DNA of 15,979 nucleotides from the NCBI GenBank assembly GCA_020216845.1, contig JAIWNK010000158.1, positions 1 through 15,979 on the forward strand, in the 5' to 3' direction. The position numbers and the translations under genes were made by a program. Below are positions 1-8,635 of this stretch, piece by piece (positions within the stretch are counted from its first letter, which is position 1; every line of letters starts with the position of its first letter). Source of the DNA: Anaerolinea sp. Lineage in GTDB: Bacteria > Chloroflexota > Anaerolineae > Anaerolineales > Anaerolineaceae. The notes under the pieces were generated by a model. The model worked only from the letters and a program-made list of their open reading frames with translations, had not been told where the DNA came from and did no database searches.

Positions 1-92
1 TTCAATTCTTCTAACATACTTACAAGATTACCACATTTGCCTTCTCCTCGCTTCTCTTTTCTTTGTCCTGTTTTTCATATTGAGAATTGCTG
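1..92. repeat. 92-bp terminal inverted repeat, left copy
   Basis: Bases 1-92 are the exact reverse complement of bases 15888-15979, with no mismatch; identity stops at base 93. The outward-reading strand is purine-rich. The unit ends in a 7-bp inverted repeat of its own (CAATTCT at 3-9, AGAATTG at 83-89). It lies 7 bp beyond the stop codon of the GT4 gene and holds no recognisable gene or U-tract terminator. It may be a dispersed intergenic repeat at which assembly broke, a small MITE-like element, or an assembly or amplification artefact. Confidence 0.9.
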
Positions 93-99
93 ACTGAAC

Positions 100-1188
100 T
101 CAAAACCAGCTTAACAGCGAACGATAGATCGTTTGTGCACTCTCGCGCCAGGTTGGCAAACCCGCATAGGTGCGGCGAGCTGCGCGGCTCATGGACAGCA
201 ACGACGAAGGCGCGTTCGCCAAACTGAACAGTGCCCCCGCCAAAGCTCGCTCATCACCCGCCGGCACCAACAAGCCGTTGCCACCATGCTCAATCAGCTC
301 AACACTTGCACCCCAACGCGTTGCCAATGGCACCACACCATAGCGCAACGCCTCGCGTAGCGTCACCCCTAAGCCATCGCACAATGCAGGCCAAACCAAA
401 ACCTGCCCAGCGCGCCACTGCGCCAGCAAAGCCGCACCACTCAACCAGCCCTCAAAATGCACCCGTCCACTCAAAAAACGTTCCTCAACCAGACGCTTCA
501 GCCGCCGCACATAGCCCAAATCCTCATCCAAACGGCCCACTACCTGCAATGTCGCCACATCTGCCGGCAGGTGCGAAAGCGCTTGCAGCAGCACATGCAA
601 GCCCTTTTGTGCAACCAATCTTCCCACATATAACAAACGCAGCGGTTGCCCAGTCAGCTCCTGACAATCTGCCACCCGCCAACCGGGCTCTGCCCCCAGC
701 TCCTCGGTTGCCTCATCCCCGCCCGGCTCTGCCACCACGCCCGGCTTGTTCTGCCCGGCCCAAGCACGCACCTGCTGCCGCAAAGAAGCATTGCCAAACA
801 CAAATCCATCCACCCCGCGCAAATAACTGCGTTCCACCGCACGACACAGCCAACGCTCCAGCCCACGCCGCCCCCAACCCGCCTCCACCTCTTCAACCAA
901 ACTAATGATGGGGTAACGCGCCAGCCCTTTCAATGTGCGGTTGATGGAAAACAACGCCGCATAACAGCGTTCCTCCTCAACCAACACATCCACATTCAAG
1001 CGCAGCAACCGTTCTTGCACACCCCAATCCAGGTTTTGGCCCAAACGATTTGCAAAACGGCCACGCCGCAAGGCTACCACCTCCACCACATCGCCTTGCT
1101 CCTGCAAGCAGGCAATCAGATGGCGCGCATAGAGATGTTGTTCAGGGCGTTCTTCCGGCCTGCCATAGGTTACCAAACCAATCCGCAC
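100..1188 (-). CDS. GT4-family glycosyltransferase (GT-B fold)
   Basis: A 362-residue protein of usual length for a GT-B glycosyltransferase, which would move a sugar from a nucleotide-sugar donor to an acceptor. The C-terminal donor-binding domain is clear: LLYVGRLVAQKGL at 185-197 is the hallmark strand/loop of family GT4, and DGLGVTLREAL at 271-281 is the E-x7-E motif with Asp271 in place of the first Glu and Glu279 kept. WGASVELIEHGGNGLLVP (292-309) is the usual closing motif. The N-terminal half is divergent, so the acceptor cannot be inferred. The start is GTG at 1188, preceded by a strong GGAGGAGGG ribosome-binding site. It lies 63 bp after ileS on the same strand and probably shares its transcript, with a hairpin between them. 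Family is fairly sure; substrate is unknown. Confidence 0.85.
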   Translation of the reverse strand: MRIGLVTYGRPEERPEQHLYARHLIACLQEQGDVVEVVALRRGRFANRLGQNLDWGVQERLLRLNVDVLVEEERCYAALFSINRTLKGLARYPIISLVEEVEAGWGRRGLERWLCRAVERSYLRGVDGFVFGNASLRQQVRAWAGQNKPGVVAEPGGDEATEELGAEPGWRVADCQELTGQPLRLLYVGRLVAQKGLHVLLQALSHLPADVATLQVVGRLDEDLGYVRRLKRLVEERFLSGRVHFEGWLSGAALLAQWRAGQVLVWPALCDGLGVTLREALRYGVVPLATRWGASVELIEHGGNGLLVPAGDERALAGALFSLANAPSSLLSMSRAARRTYAGLPTWRESAQTIYRSLLSWF

Positions 1189-1208
1189 TGCCGCCCTCCT
1201 CCATAGTC

Positions 1209-1234
1209 CTGGCGAGGTGTTGCCACCTCGCCAG
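1209..1234 (-). terminator. Strong hairpin between ileS and the glycosyltransferase gene
   Basis: A perfect 11-bp stem, CTGGCGAGGTG with CACCTCGCCAG, closes a 4-base loop. Read on the minus strand the loop is GCAA, a GNRA tetraloop. It begins 17 bases after the ileS stop and ends just before the ribosome-binding site of the next gene. No U-tract follows, so it may be a weak or Rho-type terminator, an mRNA 3'-end stabiliser, or a processing site that lowers expression of the distal gene. Confidence 0.6.
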
Positions 1235-1251
1235 CGACAGTTTCAAAGGGA

Positions 1252-4200
1252 TTACGCTGCCTTTTCCAGAGCCAAAACAAGCGTCTCGCCATCAAAACGA
1301 TCTTCGATTTGCACACGGCCATGGGGGATTGAGGTAGCCAATAGCTCCACCGTCAGGGTTTCGCTTTGAATGTACTCAGCAAAGGCCTGAACTGCTTCTG
1401 CCAACCCCGCTGAAGCCTGATAGAAGACGCGAATGCGATCGGCGATTTCCAAATTGGCCTGCTTGCGCAAGTCTTGCACCCGTCGGACGAATTCGCGCGC
1501 CAACCCCTCTTGCAACAGTTCCGGGGTCAGCTCCGTCACCAAAGCAGCCACATAAGCACCTTCGGCGGCCACAGCAAAGCCCTCGCGTGCCAACACGCGC
1601 ACCTCTACCTCTTCGGGCAGAATCTCCAGCGTTTCACCCTCCACAGTCACGCTAACTGTCTGCCCACTTAACAAGCGCACTGCGGTCTGCTCGGCTGGCA
1701 AAGCCAACAAAGCCTGCCGAATCGCCGGAAAACGCTTGCCATACTTTTGCCCCAGTTGTTTGGGCAATGGGTTCAGGCTATAAGACACCGCCTCACCTGC
1801 TGCGTTCAAGGCACGCACCTGCTTGACGTTCAATTCATCGGCCAATAAATCGCCAAAGCGTTCCAGGGCAGCCATCTCTTCGCGATTGCCGATGGCAAAG
1901 GCCGCCTCTGCCAGCGGCTGCCGCACTTTGCGATTGGCCTTATTGCGCGCTGCATGGCCCAACGAAGCCAGGCGCATCACCAAAGCCATTTCAGCGTTCA
2001 GCTTATCGTCCACCAATGCGGCATCATATCCCGGCCAACGATCCAAATGCACCGAAAGCGGAGCATTTTCATTCACGCTACGCACCAGGTTCTGATACAA
2101 CTCCTCCGCCATAAAAGGCATGGTGGGTGCCAACAAGCGAGAAAGCGTCACCAACGCCTCATATAGCGTTGCATAGGCGGCCTGTTTATCCGCATCGGCA
2201 TCGCTCTTCCAAAAACGACGACGCGAACGGCGCAACCACCAATTAGAAAGCTGATCCACAAACTGCATCACCGGGCGGGTTGCGCCCAACACGTCATAGG
2301 TTTCCATTGCCTGCGTCACATCGCGCACCAGAGCATGCAAACTTGAGCGCAGCCAACGATCCAGAGGGCTATATTGCGGCGTCACCGTTGCATCGGGTTT
2401 CCAGTGATCCAAATTGGCGTACGTGACGAAGAATGAATACGTGTTCCACAACGTCAACGTGAAAGAGCGCACCACCTCGCCGACCAATTCCATCGAGAAG
2501 CGCCGCTCCTGCCCCGGCGGCGAAGCCGTATACAAATACCAGCGCACCGCATCGGCACCATATTCATTCAACACATCCCAGGGGTTGACCACATTGCCAC
2601 GATGTTTGGACATCTTCTTGCCTTCGCCATCCAAAATCAGCCCCAGGCAAATCACATTCTTAAAACTTACGCTATCAAACAGCAATGTGCTGATGGCGTG
2701 CAACGTGTAGAACCAACCGCGCGTCTGATCCACCGCCTCACAAATGAAATCGGCCGGGAATTGTCGGGCAAATTCTTCTTGATTCTCAAACGGATAGTGC
2801 CACTGTGCCACCGGCATGGAGCCTGAATCAAACCACACATCAATCAATTCTGGCACGCGCTGCATCGCTGCACCGCATTCCGGGCAAGGCCAGGTGACCT
2901 GATCCACATGCGGACGATGCAAATCAAGCATACTTAAATCGCGCCCCACCTTCTGCGAAAGCTCAGCCACCGAGCCAATGCAATCCTGATGATGGCAATT
3001 GGGGCATTCCCAAACGGGCAAAGGTGTGCCCCAATAGCGTTCACGCCCCAACGCCCAATCAATATTGTTTTCCAACCAGTTGCCAAAACGACCATTTTTG
3101 ATATAGCCCGGATACCAATTGATTTCCTCGTTCAGCTCCACCAACCGCTGTTTGAAGGCACTGGTGCGGACATACCAGGTCGGACGCGCATAGTAAAGCA
3201 ACGGCGTATCACAACGCCAACAAAACGGATAGGTGTGCGTGTAACGCTGCGCCGCAAACAACAAACCGCGGTTCTGCAAATCCTGCGTAATATAGGGGTC
3301 AGCGTCTTTGACAAATTGCCCAGCCCATGGACGAACATCCGAAATGAACGTTCCATCCGCGGCGACGGTCATCACAACCGGCAAGTCGTTTTCGAGCGCC
3401 ACGTTCATATCATCTGCACCAAACGCCGGAGCAATATGCACCAGGCCAGTGCCATCCTCAACAGTGACAAAATCTGCCATCACGACATAATGCGCCGGCT
3501 TATCAGGCGGCACAAAGGTAAACAGCGGCAAATAGCGCTTGCCCTTCAACTGCTTTCCTGGATAGCGCTCCAAAACCCGCACCGGCTGTTCGCCGAACAC
3601 CTTTTGCAGCAAAGTCTCGGCCAAAATCAGACGTTCGGTGCCACCTTCTGACAATGGATGTTCCACCGTGACGTACATCACATCCGGACCAGCAGCCACG
3701 GCCACATTGGCCGGCAAGGTCCAGGGTGTCGTCGTCCACACCAACAGCGACGTGCCAGAATCATCTGCTAGCGGCAGGCGCACAAACACAGAAGGGTCAC
3801 TGACTTCTCGATAGCCCTGTGACACCTCATGATCCGAAAGCGGCGTGCCACAGCGCGGGCAATATGGCACAACCTTAAAACCCTGATAGAGCAATCCCTT
3901 CTGCCAGAAATTCTTCAGAATCCACCAAATCGATTCGATATACGGATTGGTATAGGTGATGTAAGCCGTCTCCAAATCCACCCAATAGCCAATCCGTTCT
4001 GTCAAACGTTCCCATTCCTGAATGTAGGTAAAAGCCGACTCGCGGCAAAGCGCATTGAACGATGCAATGCCATATTCCTCAATTTGCTGCTTGTTGGTAA
4101 AGCCCAGTTTCTTCTCAACCTCAATTTCAACCGGCAGGCCATGCGTATCCCAGCCACCGCGCCGGCTAACATGATAGCCATTCATCGCCTTATAGCGCGG

Positions 4201-4404
4201 AAAAATGTCTTTGAAAGCGCGCGCCAACACATGATGCACCCCCGGACGGCCATTCGCCGTTGGCGGGCCCTCAAAGAACACATACTCTGGCCCACCCTCT
4301 CGGGTATACATTTGCTTGTGGAAGATGTCGTGCGCCTTCCAAAAGCGCAGCACCGCCTCTTCCATGGTTGTCACATTCAGCTTGGGAGAAACTGCTCGAA
4401 ACAT
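1252..4404 (-). CDS. ileS: Isoleucyl-tRNA synthetase
   Basis: Charges tRNA-Ile with isoleucine in the cytoplasm; class I synthetase of 1050 residues. The HIGH motif appears as GVHH (55-58) within PPTANGRPGVHH, the form I recall from Actinobacteria-type IleS. GWDTHGLPVEIEVEKKLG follows. The CP1 editing domain is marked by TTTPWTLPANVAV. KMSKH is at 597-601, followed by RGNVVNP. Paired cysteines (CPRCG, CWRCD, CPNC, CPECG) look like zinc-binding knuckles. The C-terminal anticodon-binding region is complete. The frame stays open 14 codons further upstream, but that stretch reads through the leader terminator. ATG at 4404, preceded by GGAGG six bases before it, is the credible start. The upstream T-box confirms the amino-acid specificity. 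Confidence 0.98.
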   Translation of the reverse strand: MFRAVSPKLNVTTMEEAVLRFWKAHDIFHKQMYTREGGPEYVFFEGPPTANGRPGVHHVLARAFKDIFPRYKAMNGYHVSRRGGWDTHGLPVEIEVEKKLGFTNKQQIEEYGIASFNALCRESAFTYIQEWERLTERIGYWVDLETAYITYTNPYIESIWWILKNFWQKGLLYQGFKVVPYCPRCGTPLSDHEVSQGYREVSDPSVFVRLPLADDSGTSLLVWTTTPWTLPANVAVAAGPDVMYVTVEHPLSEGGTERLILAETLLQKVFGEQPVRVLERYPGKQLKGKRYLPLFTFVPPDKPAHYVVMADFVTVEDGTGLVHIAPAFGADDMNVALENDLPVVMTVAADGTFISDVRPWAGQFVKDADPYITQDLQNRGLLFAAQRYTHTYPFCWRCDTPLLYYARPTWYVRTSAFKQRLVELNEEINWYPGYIKNGRFGNWLENNIDWALGRERYWGTPLPVWECPNCHHQDCIGSVAELSQKVGRDLSMLDLHRPHVDQVTWPCPECGAAMQRVPELIDVWFDSGSMPVAQWHYPFENQEEFARQFPADFICEAVDQTRGWFYTLHAISTLLFDSVSFKNVICLGLILDGEGKKMSKHRGNVVNPWDVLNEYGADAVRWYLYTASPPGQERRFSMELVGEVVRSFTLTLWNTYSFFVTYANLDHWKPDATVTPQYSPLDRWLRSSLHALVRDVTQAMETYDVLGATRPVMQFVDQLSNWWLRRSRRRFWKSDADADKQAAYATLYEALVTLSRLLAPTMPFMAEELYQNLVRSVNENAPLSVHLDRWPGYDAALVDDKLNAEMALVMRLASLGHAARNKANRKVRQPLAEAAFAIGNREEMAALERFGDLLADELNVKQVRALNAAGEAVSYSLNPLPKQLGQKYGKRFPAIRQALLALPAEQTAVRLLSGQTVSVTVEGETLEILPEEVEVRVLAREGFAVAAEGAYVAALVTELTPELLQEGLAREFVRRVQDLRKQANLEIADRIRVFYQASAGLAEAVQAFAEYIQSETLTVELLATSIPHGRVQIEDRFDGETLVLALEKAA

Positions 4405-4716
4405 TCTGCCTCCAGACAAAAAGAAATAAAAAAACCACCCGTCCACACAGGGACGAGTGGGATGCTCGCGGTACCACCCTGTTTCCTCCGAATTGACAAT
4501 TTCAGAGGCTCTCTGTCAGGTACATCTTTTCAGAGATACCCGCGTCCCGGCTAACGACAGACGAGGTCGGCGCCCCTACTGACAACACCCACGTTGCGTT
4601 CAGTTTGCAGCTCCGGAAGGATTTTCGATTTTCCGATCTGCCCCGGCTCGCACCAAACCCGGGTTCGCTGACAGCCTCGCAAAAACCTACTCGTTTCCAT
4701 CAACGCTTTTAAAACG
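4405..4716 (-). promoter_or_regulatory. T-box leader (Ile-specific) controlling ileS
   Basis: The minus-strand leader carries the diagnostic T-box sequence AGGGTGGTACCGCG (complement of 4467-4480), which base-pairs with the uncharged tRNA acceptor end. Upstream, Stem I spans about 4600-4710, with GAGTAGG and GGTGCGAGCCGG elements typical of the family. The likely specifier is AUC (Ile) at 4620-4622, in the context GAAAATCCTTCCGG. A Stem III hairpin lies at 4485-4508 directly before the antiterminator. In known T-boxes, uncharged tRNA-Ile stabilises the antiterminator and lets transcription enter ileS. The T-box class is certain. The specifier position was placed by eye and is less certain, but it agrees with the downstream gene. 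Confidence 0.93.
4428..4460 (-). terminator. T-box intrinsic terminator before ileS
   Basis: On the minus strand a 10-bp stem (CCACTCGTCC with GGACGGGTGG, one G-U pair, 6-base loop) is followed directly by seven U residues. Its 5' arm lies just after the T-box sequence and overlaps the bases that would pair in the antiterminator, the usual mutually exclusive arrangement. It ends 23 bases before the ileS start codon. Confidence 0.92.
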
Positions 4717-4723
4717 TAGCATT

Positions 4724-4752
4724 ATTATGCCACAACTATGGTCAAAAAGCAA
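4724..4752 (-). promoter_or_regulatory. Promoter of the T-box/ileS transcript
   Basis: On the minus strand, -35 TTGCTT (4747-4752) and -10 CATAAT (4724-4729) are separated by exactly 17 bp, a good vegetative sigma-70-type match. Transcription would begin near 4716, just upstream of Stem I of the T-box. It lies back to back with the nucleoside kinase promoter. Confidence 0.75.
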
Positions 4753-4785
4753 CGTTTTTGAAGTGCTACCAAAGAAAAATTTTTG

Positions 4786-4791
4786 TATAAT
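4786..4791 (+). promoter_or_regulatory. Probable -10 box of the nucleoside kinase gene
   Basis: A perfect TATAAT sits 19 bp before the kinase start codon at 4811, which gives a very short leader that still holds the GGAGG ribosome-binding site (4800-4804). No good -35 hexamer lies 16-18 bp upstream; TTGAAG at 4758-4763 is 22 bp away, which is too far. The promoter is therefore either weak, activator-dependent or somewhat different from this reading. Confidence 0.5.
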
Positions 4792-4810
4792 CATTTTATG
4801 GAGGTACGCC

Positions 4811-6151
4811 ATGAGCCCATTTGAACAAGTCATCAAACGCAGCGGTGCAATCGTGCCTTTTAACCCCGAACGCATCACCAACGCCATCTATCGCGCTGCC
4901 ATTGCCGTCGGCGGAAGAGACCGCAGCATTGCCGAAGCCCTCACTGCTGATGTCATCGCCCTCTTGGAGCAAAACACCCCACCCGGCAAGATTCCCACCA
5001 TTGAAGAGATTCAGGACGCGGTCGAAAAAGTCCTCATTGAACACGGCCACGCCAAAGTCGCCAAAGCTTACATTCTCTATCGCGATGAACGCGCCCGCGC
5101 CCGTCAGGAACGCGCCAGCCTGGCCGCCCGTCCCTCCCAAAACATTCCCTGGGCCAAAATCTGGCACGTCCTCGATTGGGCCGTCCGTCACAACCTGCAC
5201 ACAACCGAGGCACTCAATCAACGTCTGGCGCAGGGCGAGCTGCCTGAAATTGTGCGTCTGAGCGAAGCTGCCTACAATGAAGACATCGAAAACGCAGTTG
5301 AGATGATTGCCATGCGCCGCGAGCAAGTGCGCGTGGTAATCATCACCGGCCCCTCATCCTCCGGCAAAACAACCAGCACCATCAAAATCGGTCAACGTCT
5401 GCAACACCTCGGTTTGCGCCTTGTCACCCTCAATGTTGACAATTATTACTTCGACCTCGCCCTGCAACCGCGCGATGAATTCGGCGACTATGACTTTGAA
5501 ACCCCACAAGCGCTTGACCTTTCCTTGCTCAATCAGCACCTCGAACAGCTGATTGCCGGTGAAGAGGTGCGCATTCCCTTCTACGACTTCAAACAAGGCA
5601 AGCGCTTCGATGAACGAACCCCGGTGCGCATCCATGCCAACGAATTGATTCTGATTGACAGCCTGCACGGCCTTTACCCAGCTATGACGGGCAGCATCCC
5701 CGATGAGCAAAAGTTCAAAGTCTATCTCGAGCCTTTGCTGCAAATGACAACCCCCAACGGCGATTACATCCGTTGGACAGATATCCGCCTGATGCGACGC
5801 ATGTTGCGCGACGCGGTTCACCGCGCCTATGACCCGCGCCAAACGCTGGAACACTGGCATTACGTGCGCACCAGTGAAAAGCGCAACATTTTGCCCTACA
5901 TTGGCAACACCGATTACATCGTCAACAGTGCCATGCCCTACGAATTGAGCATCTACCGCGCCCGTCTGCTGGATCACTTCTTACAATGGCGAGAAGATTA
6001 TCGCAACGACCCCTTGCGTCAGGATGCCTTTGAGCGCGCCGAACGGGTGAGTCAGGTCTTACAGGCCTTCAGCCCAATCACAGACGACAGTCCCGTTCCA
6101 CCCGACTCGGTGCTGCGCGAATTTATTGGCGGCAGCATCTACGATAGCTAG
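4811..6151 (+). CDS. ATP-cone / uridine kinase-like nucleoside kinase
   Basis: A 446-residue two-part protein. Residues 1 to about 95 form an ATP-cone: [16 protein letters not shown] at 7-22, then [18 protein letters not shown] and [15 protein letters not shown], the fold known from ribonucleotide reductases and NrdR. Residues about 170-400 are a P-loop kinase of the phosphoribulokinase/uridine kinase family: Walker [10 protein letters not shown] at 180-188, VDNYYFD at 209-215 in the place of the uridine kinase DDFY motif, and an Arg-rich lid region RLMRRMLRD at 326-334. It probably phosphorylates a pyrimidine nucleoside for salvage, with nucleotide sensing by the cone (inference). The frame opens 28 codons earlier, but ATG at 4811 follows GGAGG by six bases. 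It overlaps the opposite phosphorylase gene by 4 bp at the stop codons. The exact substrate is not shown. Confidence 0.85.
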   Translation: MSPFEQVIKRSGAIVPFNPERITNAIYRAAIAVGGRDRSIAEALTADVIALLEQNTPPGKIPTIEEIQDAVEKVLIEHGHAKVAKAYILYRDERARARQERASLAARPSQNIPWAKIWHVLDWAVRHNLHTTEALNQRLAQGELPEIVRLSEAAYNEDIENAVEMIAMRREQVRVVIITGPSSSGKTTSTIKIGQRLQHLGLRLVTLNVDNYYFDLALQPRDEFGDYDFETPQALDLSLLNQHLEQLIAGEEVRIPFYDFKQGKRFDERTPVRIHANELILIDSLHGLYPAMTGSIPDEQKFKVYLEPLLQMTTPNGDYIRWTDIRLMRRMLRDAVHRAYDPRQTLEHWHYVRTSEKRNILPYIGNTDYIVNSAMPYELSIYRARLLDHFLQWREDYRNDPLRQDAFERAERVSQVLQAFSPITDDSPVPPDSVLREFIGGSIYDS

Positions 6152-7452
6152 TCAATCACCTCGTAGAAAAGCGGCAAAGGTGGGCAAGGCTGCTCACTCC
6201 AGCGACAGGCAGCCAGCAAACGTTGCCGCGCCGCGCTGAGCGCCTCTCGGCTGTTGGCATGAATGGTAAACAACGGCTGCCCCGTCTCAACCCAATCGCC
6301 AACCTTGTGATGCACCACGACCCCCACAGCCGGGTCCACTGCATCCTCTTTGCGCGCTCGCCCTGCGCCCAAGGTCACAGCTGTCTCGCCAATCTCGCGT
6401 GCGTCCATCGCCGTCACATAGCCGGCGCGCGGCGCCGGAATCAGCTCAATGAAAGGCGCTGTTGGCAGGCGCTGCGGTTCATCCACAAAGCGCACATCCC
6501 CGCCCTGTGCCTGCACCAGGGTTCGGAACATCGCCCAGGCGCTGCCATCCGCCAATTTTTGCTCAGCCATGCGCCGCGCCGCATCCAGGCCTTCTGCCCG
6601 CCGCCCCAACACCAACAAATGTGCTGCCACGGTCAAACAATGCTCGACAAAATCTGCCGGCCCGCCACCGTGCAGCGTTTCAATCGCCTCGCGCACTTCC
6701 AGCGCATTGCCCACAGCACAGCCCAATGGCTGATTCATGTCCGAAAGCAAGGCAACAGCTCGCCGGCCACTGCGCGCCGCGATTGCCGTCATCAATCGAG
6801 CCAATTCGCGCGCCTGATCCAAAGTTTGCATAAAAGCGCCTACACCGACCTTCACATCCAGCACAATCGCCTGCGCCCCTGCGGCAATTTTCTTGCTCAT
6901 AATTGAAGAAGCAATCAGCGGAATGGACGGGACAGTGCCGGTCACATCACGCAAAGCATAGAGCTTGCCATCTGCCGGCGCCAGGTCACCGCTTTGCCCC
7001 GTTAAGACCAAACCGATATCACGCAGCTGCGCCAGGAACTGTTCGCGCGTCAGGCGCGTATTGTAGCCAGGAATCGACTCCATCTTATCCAGTGTGCCAC
7101 CACTAAAGCCCAAGCCGCGCCCCGACATTTTGCCCACCGGCAAGCCACAGGCTGCCACCAACGGCTCAACCACCAGGGTGGTCTTATCCCCCACCCCACC
7201 GGTTGAATGTTTATCTACAGCAATATCCACCACCCCCGAAAGGTCCAACATCTCACCCGATTCGGCCATTGCCAGGGTCAGGTCTGTTGTCTCGCGGGCG
7301 GTCATGCCGTTCAACAAAACGGCCATGGCCCAGGCCGCCGCCTGATAATCGGGAATATCACCGGTCGTCACCCCTTGAATGAAAAAGCGGATTTCTTGTT
7401 CGCTCAGCTCTAACCGATCGCGCTTCTTGATGATAATATCTACTGCACGCAT
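6148..7452 (-). CDS. pdp: Pyrimidine-nucleoside (thymidine) phosphorylase
   Basis: Cleaves uridine, deoxyuridine or thymidine with phosphate to give the base and (deoxy)ribose-1-phosphate. The 434-residue length matches the family (about 433-440). All key positions align with the E. coli thymidine phosphorylase numbering at a constant offset of 3: Lys81-His82-Ser83 in [10 protein letters not shown], Ser110 and Thr120 in the phosphate site [11 protein letters not shown], and Arg168, Ser183 and Lys187 in the base-binding segment. The C-terminal domain is present and intact. ATG at 7452 has GGAGG seven bases upstream; an in-frame ATG four codons earlier overlaps that site and is less likely. It is the last gene of the long rpmH operon, 31 bp after the GT2 gene. 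The sequence does not separate pdp from deoA specificity. Confidence 0.95.
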   Translation of the reverse strand: MRAVDIIIKKRDRLELSEQEIRFFIQGVTTGDIPDYQAAAWAMAVLLNGMTARETTDLTLAMAESGEMLDLSGVVDIAVDKHSTGGVGDKTTLVVEPLVAACGLPVGKMSGRGLGFSGGTLDKMESIPGYNTRLTREQFLAQLRDIGLVLTGQSGDLAPADGKLYALRDVTGTVPSIPLIASSIMSKKIAAGAQAIVLDVKVGVGAFMQTLDQARELARLMTAIAARSGRRAVALLSDMNQPLGCAVGNALEVREAIETLHGGGPADFVEHCLTVAAHLLVLGRRAEGLDAARRMAEQKLADGSAWAMFRTLVQAQGGDVRFVDEPQRLPTAPFIELIPAPRAGYVTAMDAREIGETAVTLGAGRARKEDAVDPAVGVVVHHKVGDWVETGQPLFTIHANSREALSAARQRLLAACRWSEQPCPPLPLFYEVID

Positions 7453-7483
7453 TGCAACCTCCATACAAAAGAAAATCGAACAT

Positions 7484-8635
7484 TCAGCCTTGCGGTGGAT
7501 TGACCGTGCGCCCTTTCCAGAGCGCGGTTCCCCGTACAGTATTCCACCAGGAAGAAAATGCCACCGCCACATTCAAAACCACTGTCAGGGGATAAAAAGC
7601 TGTCAACCAGCGCGGAAAGCCCAAACTGCCATAGGAAATGAAAAACGTCAACCACAGCAAAGCCGCTGCCGCCCCTGCCAGCCCCACCGAAAGGCCAGCC
7701 AACGGCACACCGGCTGCCCAAAATCCCAGCACAATCAACGGCTCAAAGGTCATCAGCAACATCCATAACCAAATAAACAAAAAGACAAGCCTATTATACC
7801 CAAACGCGGCAAACATGTTTTTGCCCAGCCCACGCCACACCTGCGCAAAATTGCGGTACATGCGGCAGCGCACCACCCCAGCGCCGTTCATCAAACGCCA
7901 GCGCAACCCTGCCGCCTTCACCTGCTGCGCCAATGCCAAATCATCCACCACGTTACTGCGCACCGCAGCATGGCCGCCAATTTGTTCATACGCCGACCGA
8001 CGAAACAACATCACCTGCCCCACGGCAAAAGAGAGCTGTGGTTTCTTCAGGCGATAGGCTACCCCCAACGGCAAAAAGGTCAGGTTAGCCCACAAAAAGA
8101 AAGGCAGCACCAATCGTTCCCCCCAGCTGCCCAACACCTCCTGCGGCACCACACTCAACAAGTCTGCCTGCTCTGCCACCCCCGCCGATACAAACGCCCG
8201 CAGTGCCCCCGGCGCGAAGACGGTATCCGCGTCCACAAACAATAGCCAATCGCCATGTGCCTGCTCTGCCAGCTGTTGACAGGCCCAATGCTTGCCCCAC
8301 CAGCCCTCCGGCAAAGCTGCTCCGCGCCGATATACCACCCGGCTATCCTGAGCGGCCATTGCCTGCACCAACGCAGCCGTGCCATCGCTCGAATCATCAT
8401 CCAACACCATCACTTCAAAATCAGAATACTCCTGCCCAACCAATGAGGTCAGGCAGGAGCTGATATTGTCTTCTTCATTGCGGGCCGGCACCAGCACCGA
8501 TAGCTTTGGCCAAACAGAAGGCTGCGGCACATGCTCAACCCGCCGAAACCAGCGGCGATTGCTGAGCGCAATCAGGTTCAGCCCAAGCAGAAAAAGCACA
8601 AGCCCAATCTGATGCTGAAGCCAGAAACTACTCAC
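7484..8635 (-). CDS. Membrane-anchored GT2-family glycosyltransferase
   Basis: A 383-residue family 2 glycosyltransferase (GT-A fold). It has an N-terminal membrane helix (about 9-27), the entry motif [14 protein letters not shown] (45-58), [10 protein letters not shown] (78-86), the metal-binding DAD at 135-137 in LLFVDADT, and a [11 protein letters not shown] acid motif at 229-239. Three hydrophobic segments follow at about 285-305, 310-332 and 344-362. The layout resembles carotenoid- or hopanoid-associated enzymes (CrtQ/HpnB type), so a lipid-linked acceptor at the cytoplasmic membrane is plausible, but this is inference. The start is GTG at 8635 and overlaps the jag stop in GTGA, which suggests translational coupling. 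It is an unusual passenger in the yidC operon. Confidence 0.87.
   Translation of the reverse strand: MSSFWLQHQIGLVLFLLGLNLIALSNRRWFRRVEHVPQPSVWPKLSVLVPARNEEDNISSCLTSLVGQEYSDFEVMVLDDDSSDGTAALVQAMAAQDSRVVYRRGAALPEGWWGKHWACQQLAEQAHGDWLLFVDADTVFAPGALRAFVSAGVAEQADLLSVVPQEVLGSWGERLVLPFFLWANLTFLPLGVAYRLKKPQLSFAVGQVMLFRRSAYEQIGGHAAVRSNVVDDLALAQQVKAAGLRWRLMNGAGVVRCRMYRNFAQVWRGLGKNMFAAFGYNRLVFLFIWLWMLLMTFEPLIVLGFWAAGVPLAGLSVGLAGAAAALLWLTFFISYGSLGFPRWLTAFYPLTVVLNVAVAFSSWWNTVRGTALWKGRTVNPPQG

Noticed and set aside
231..905. Long open frame on the plus strand (224 codons), Pro/Ala/His-rich
   Set aside because: It is the antisense shadow of the GT4 gene; composition is low-complexity and there is no ribosome-binding site or family motif.
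2989..3651. 220-codon open frame on the plus strand inside ileS
   Set aside because: Antisense to the well-conserved IleS editing region; no motifs and no plausible start site.
4405..4446. Upstream extension of IleS by 14 residues
   Set aside because: It would be translated through the T-box terminator; the ATG at 4404 has a strong, well-spaced ribosome-binding site.
5354..5977. 207-codon minus-strand frame opposite the nucleoside kinase
   Set aside because: Shadow frame; the plus-strand product has clear Walker A and ATP-cone motifs.
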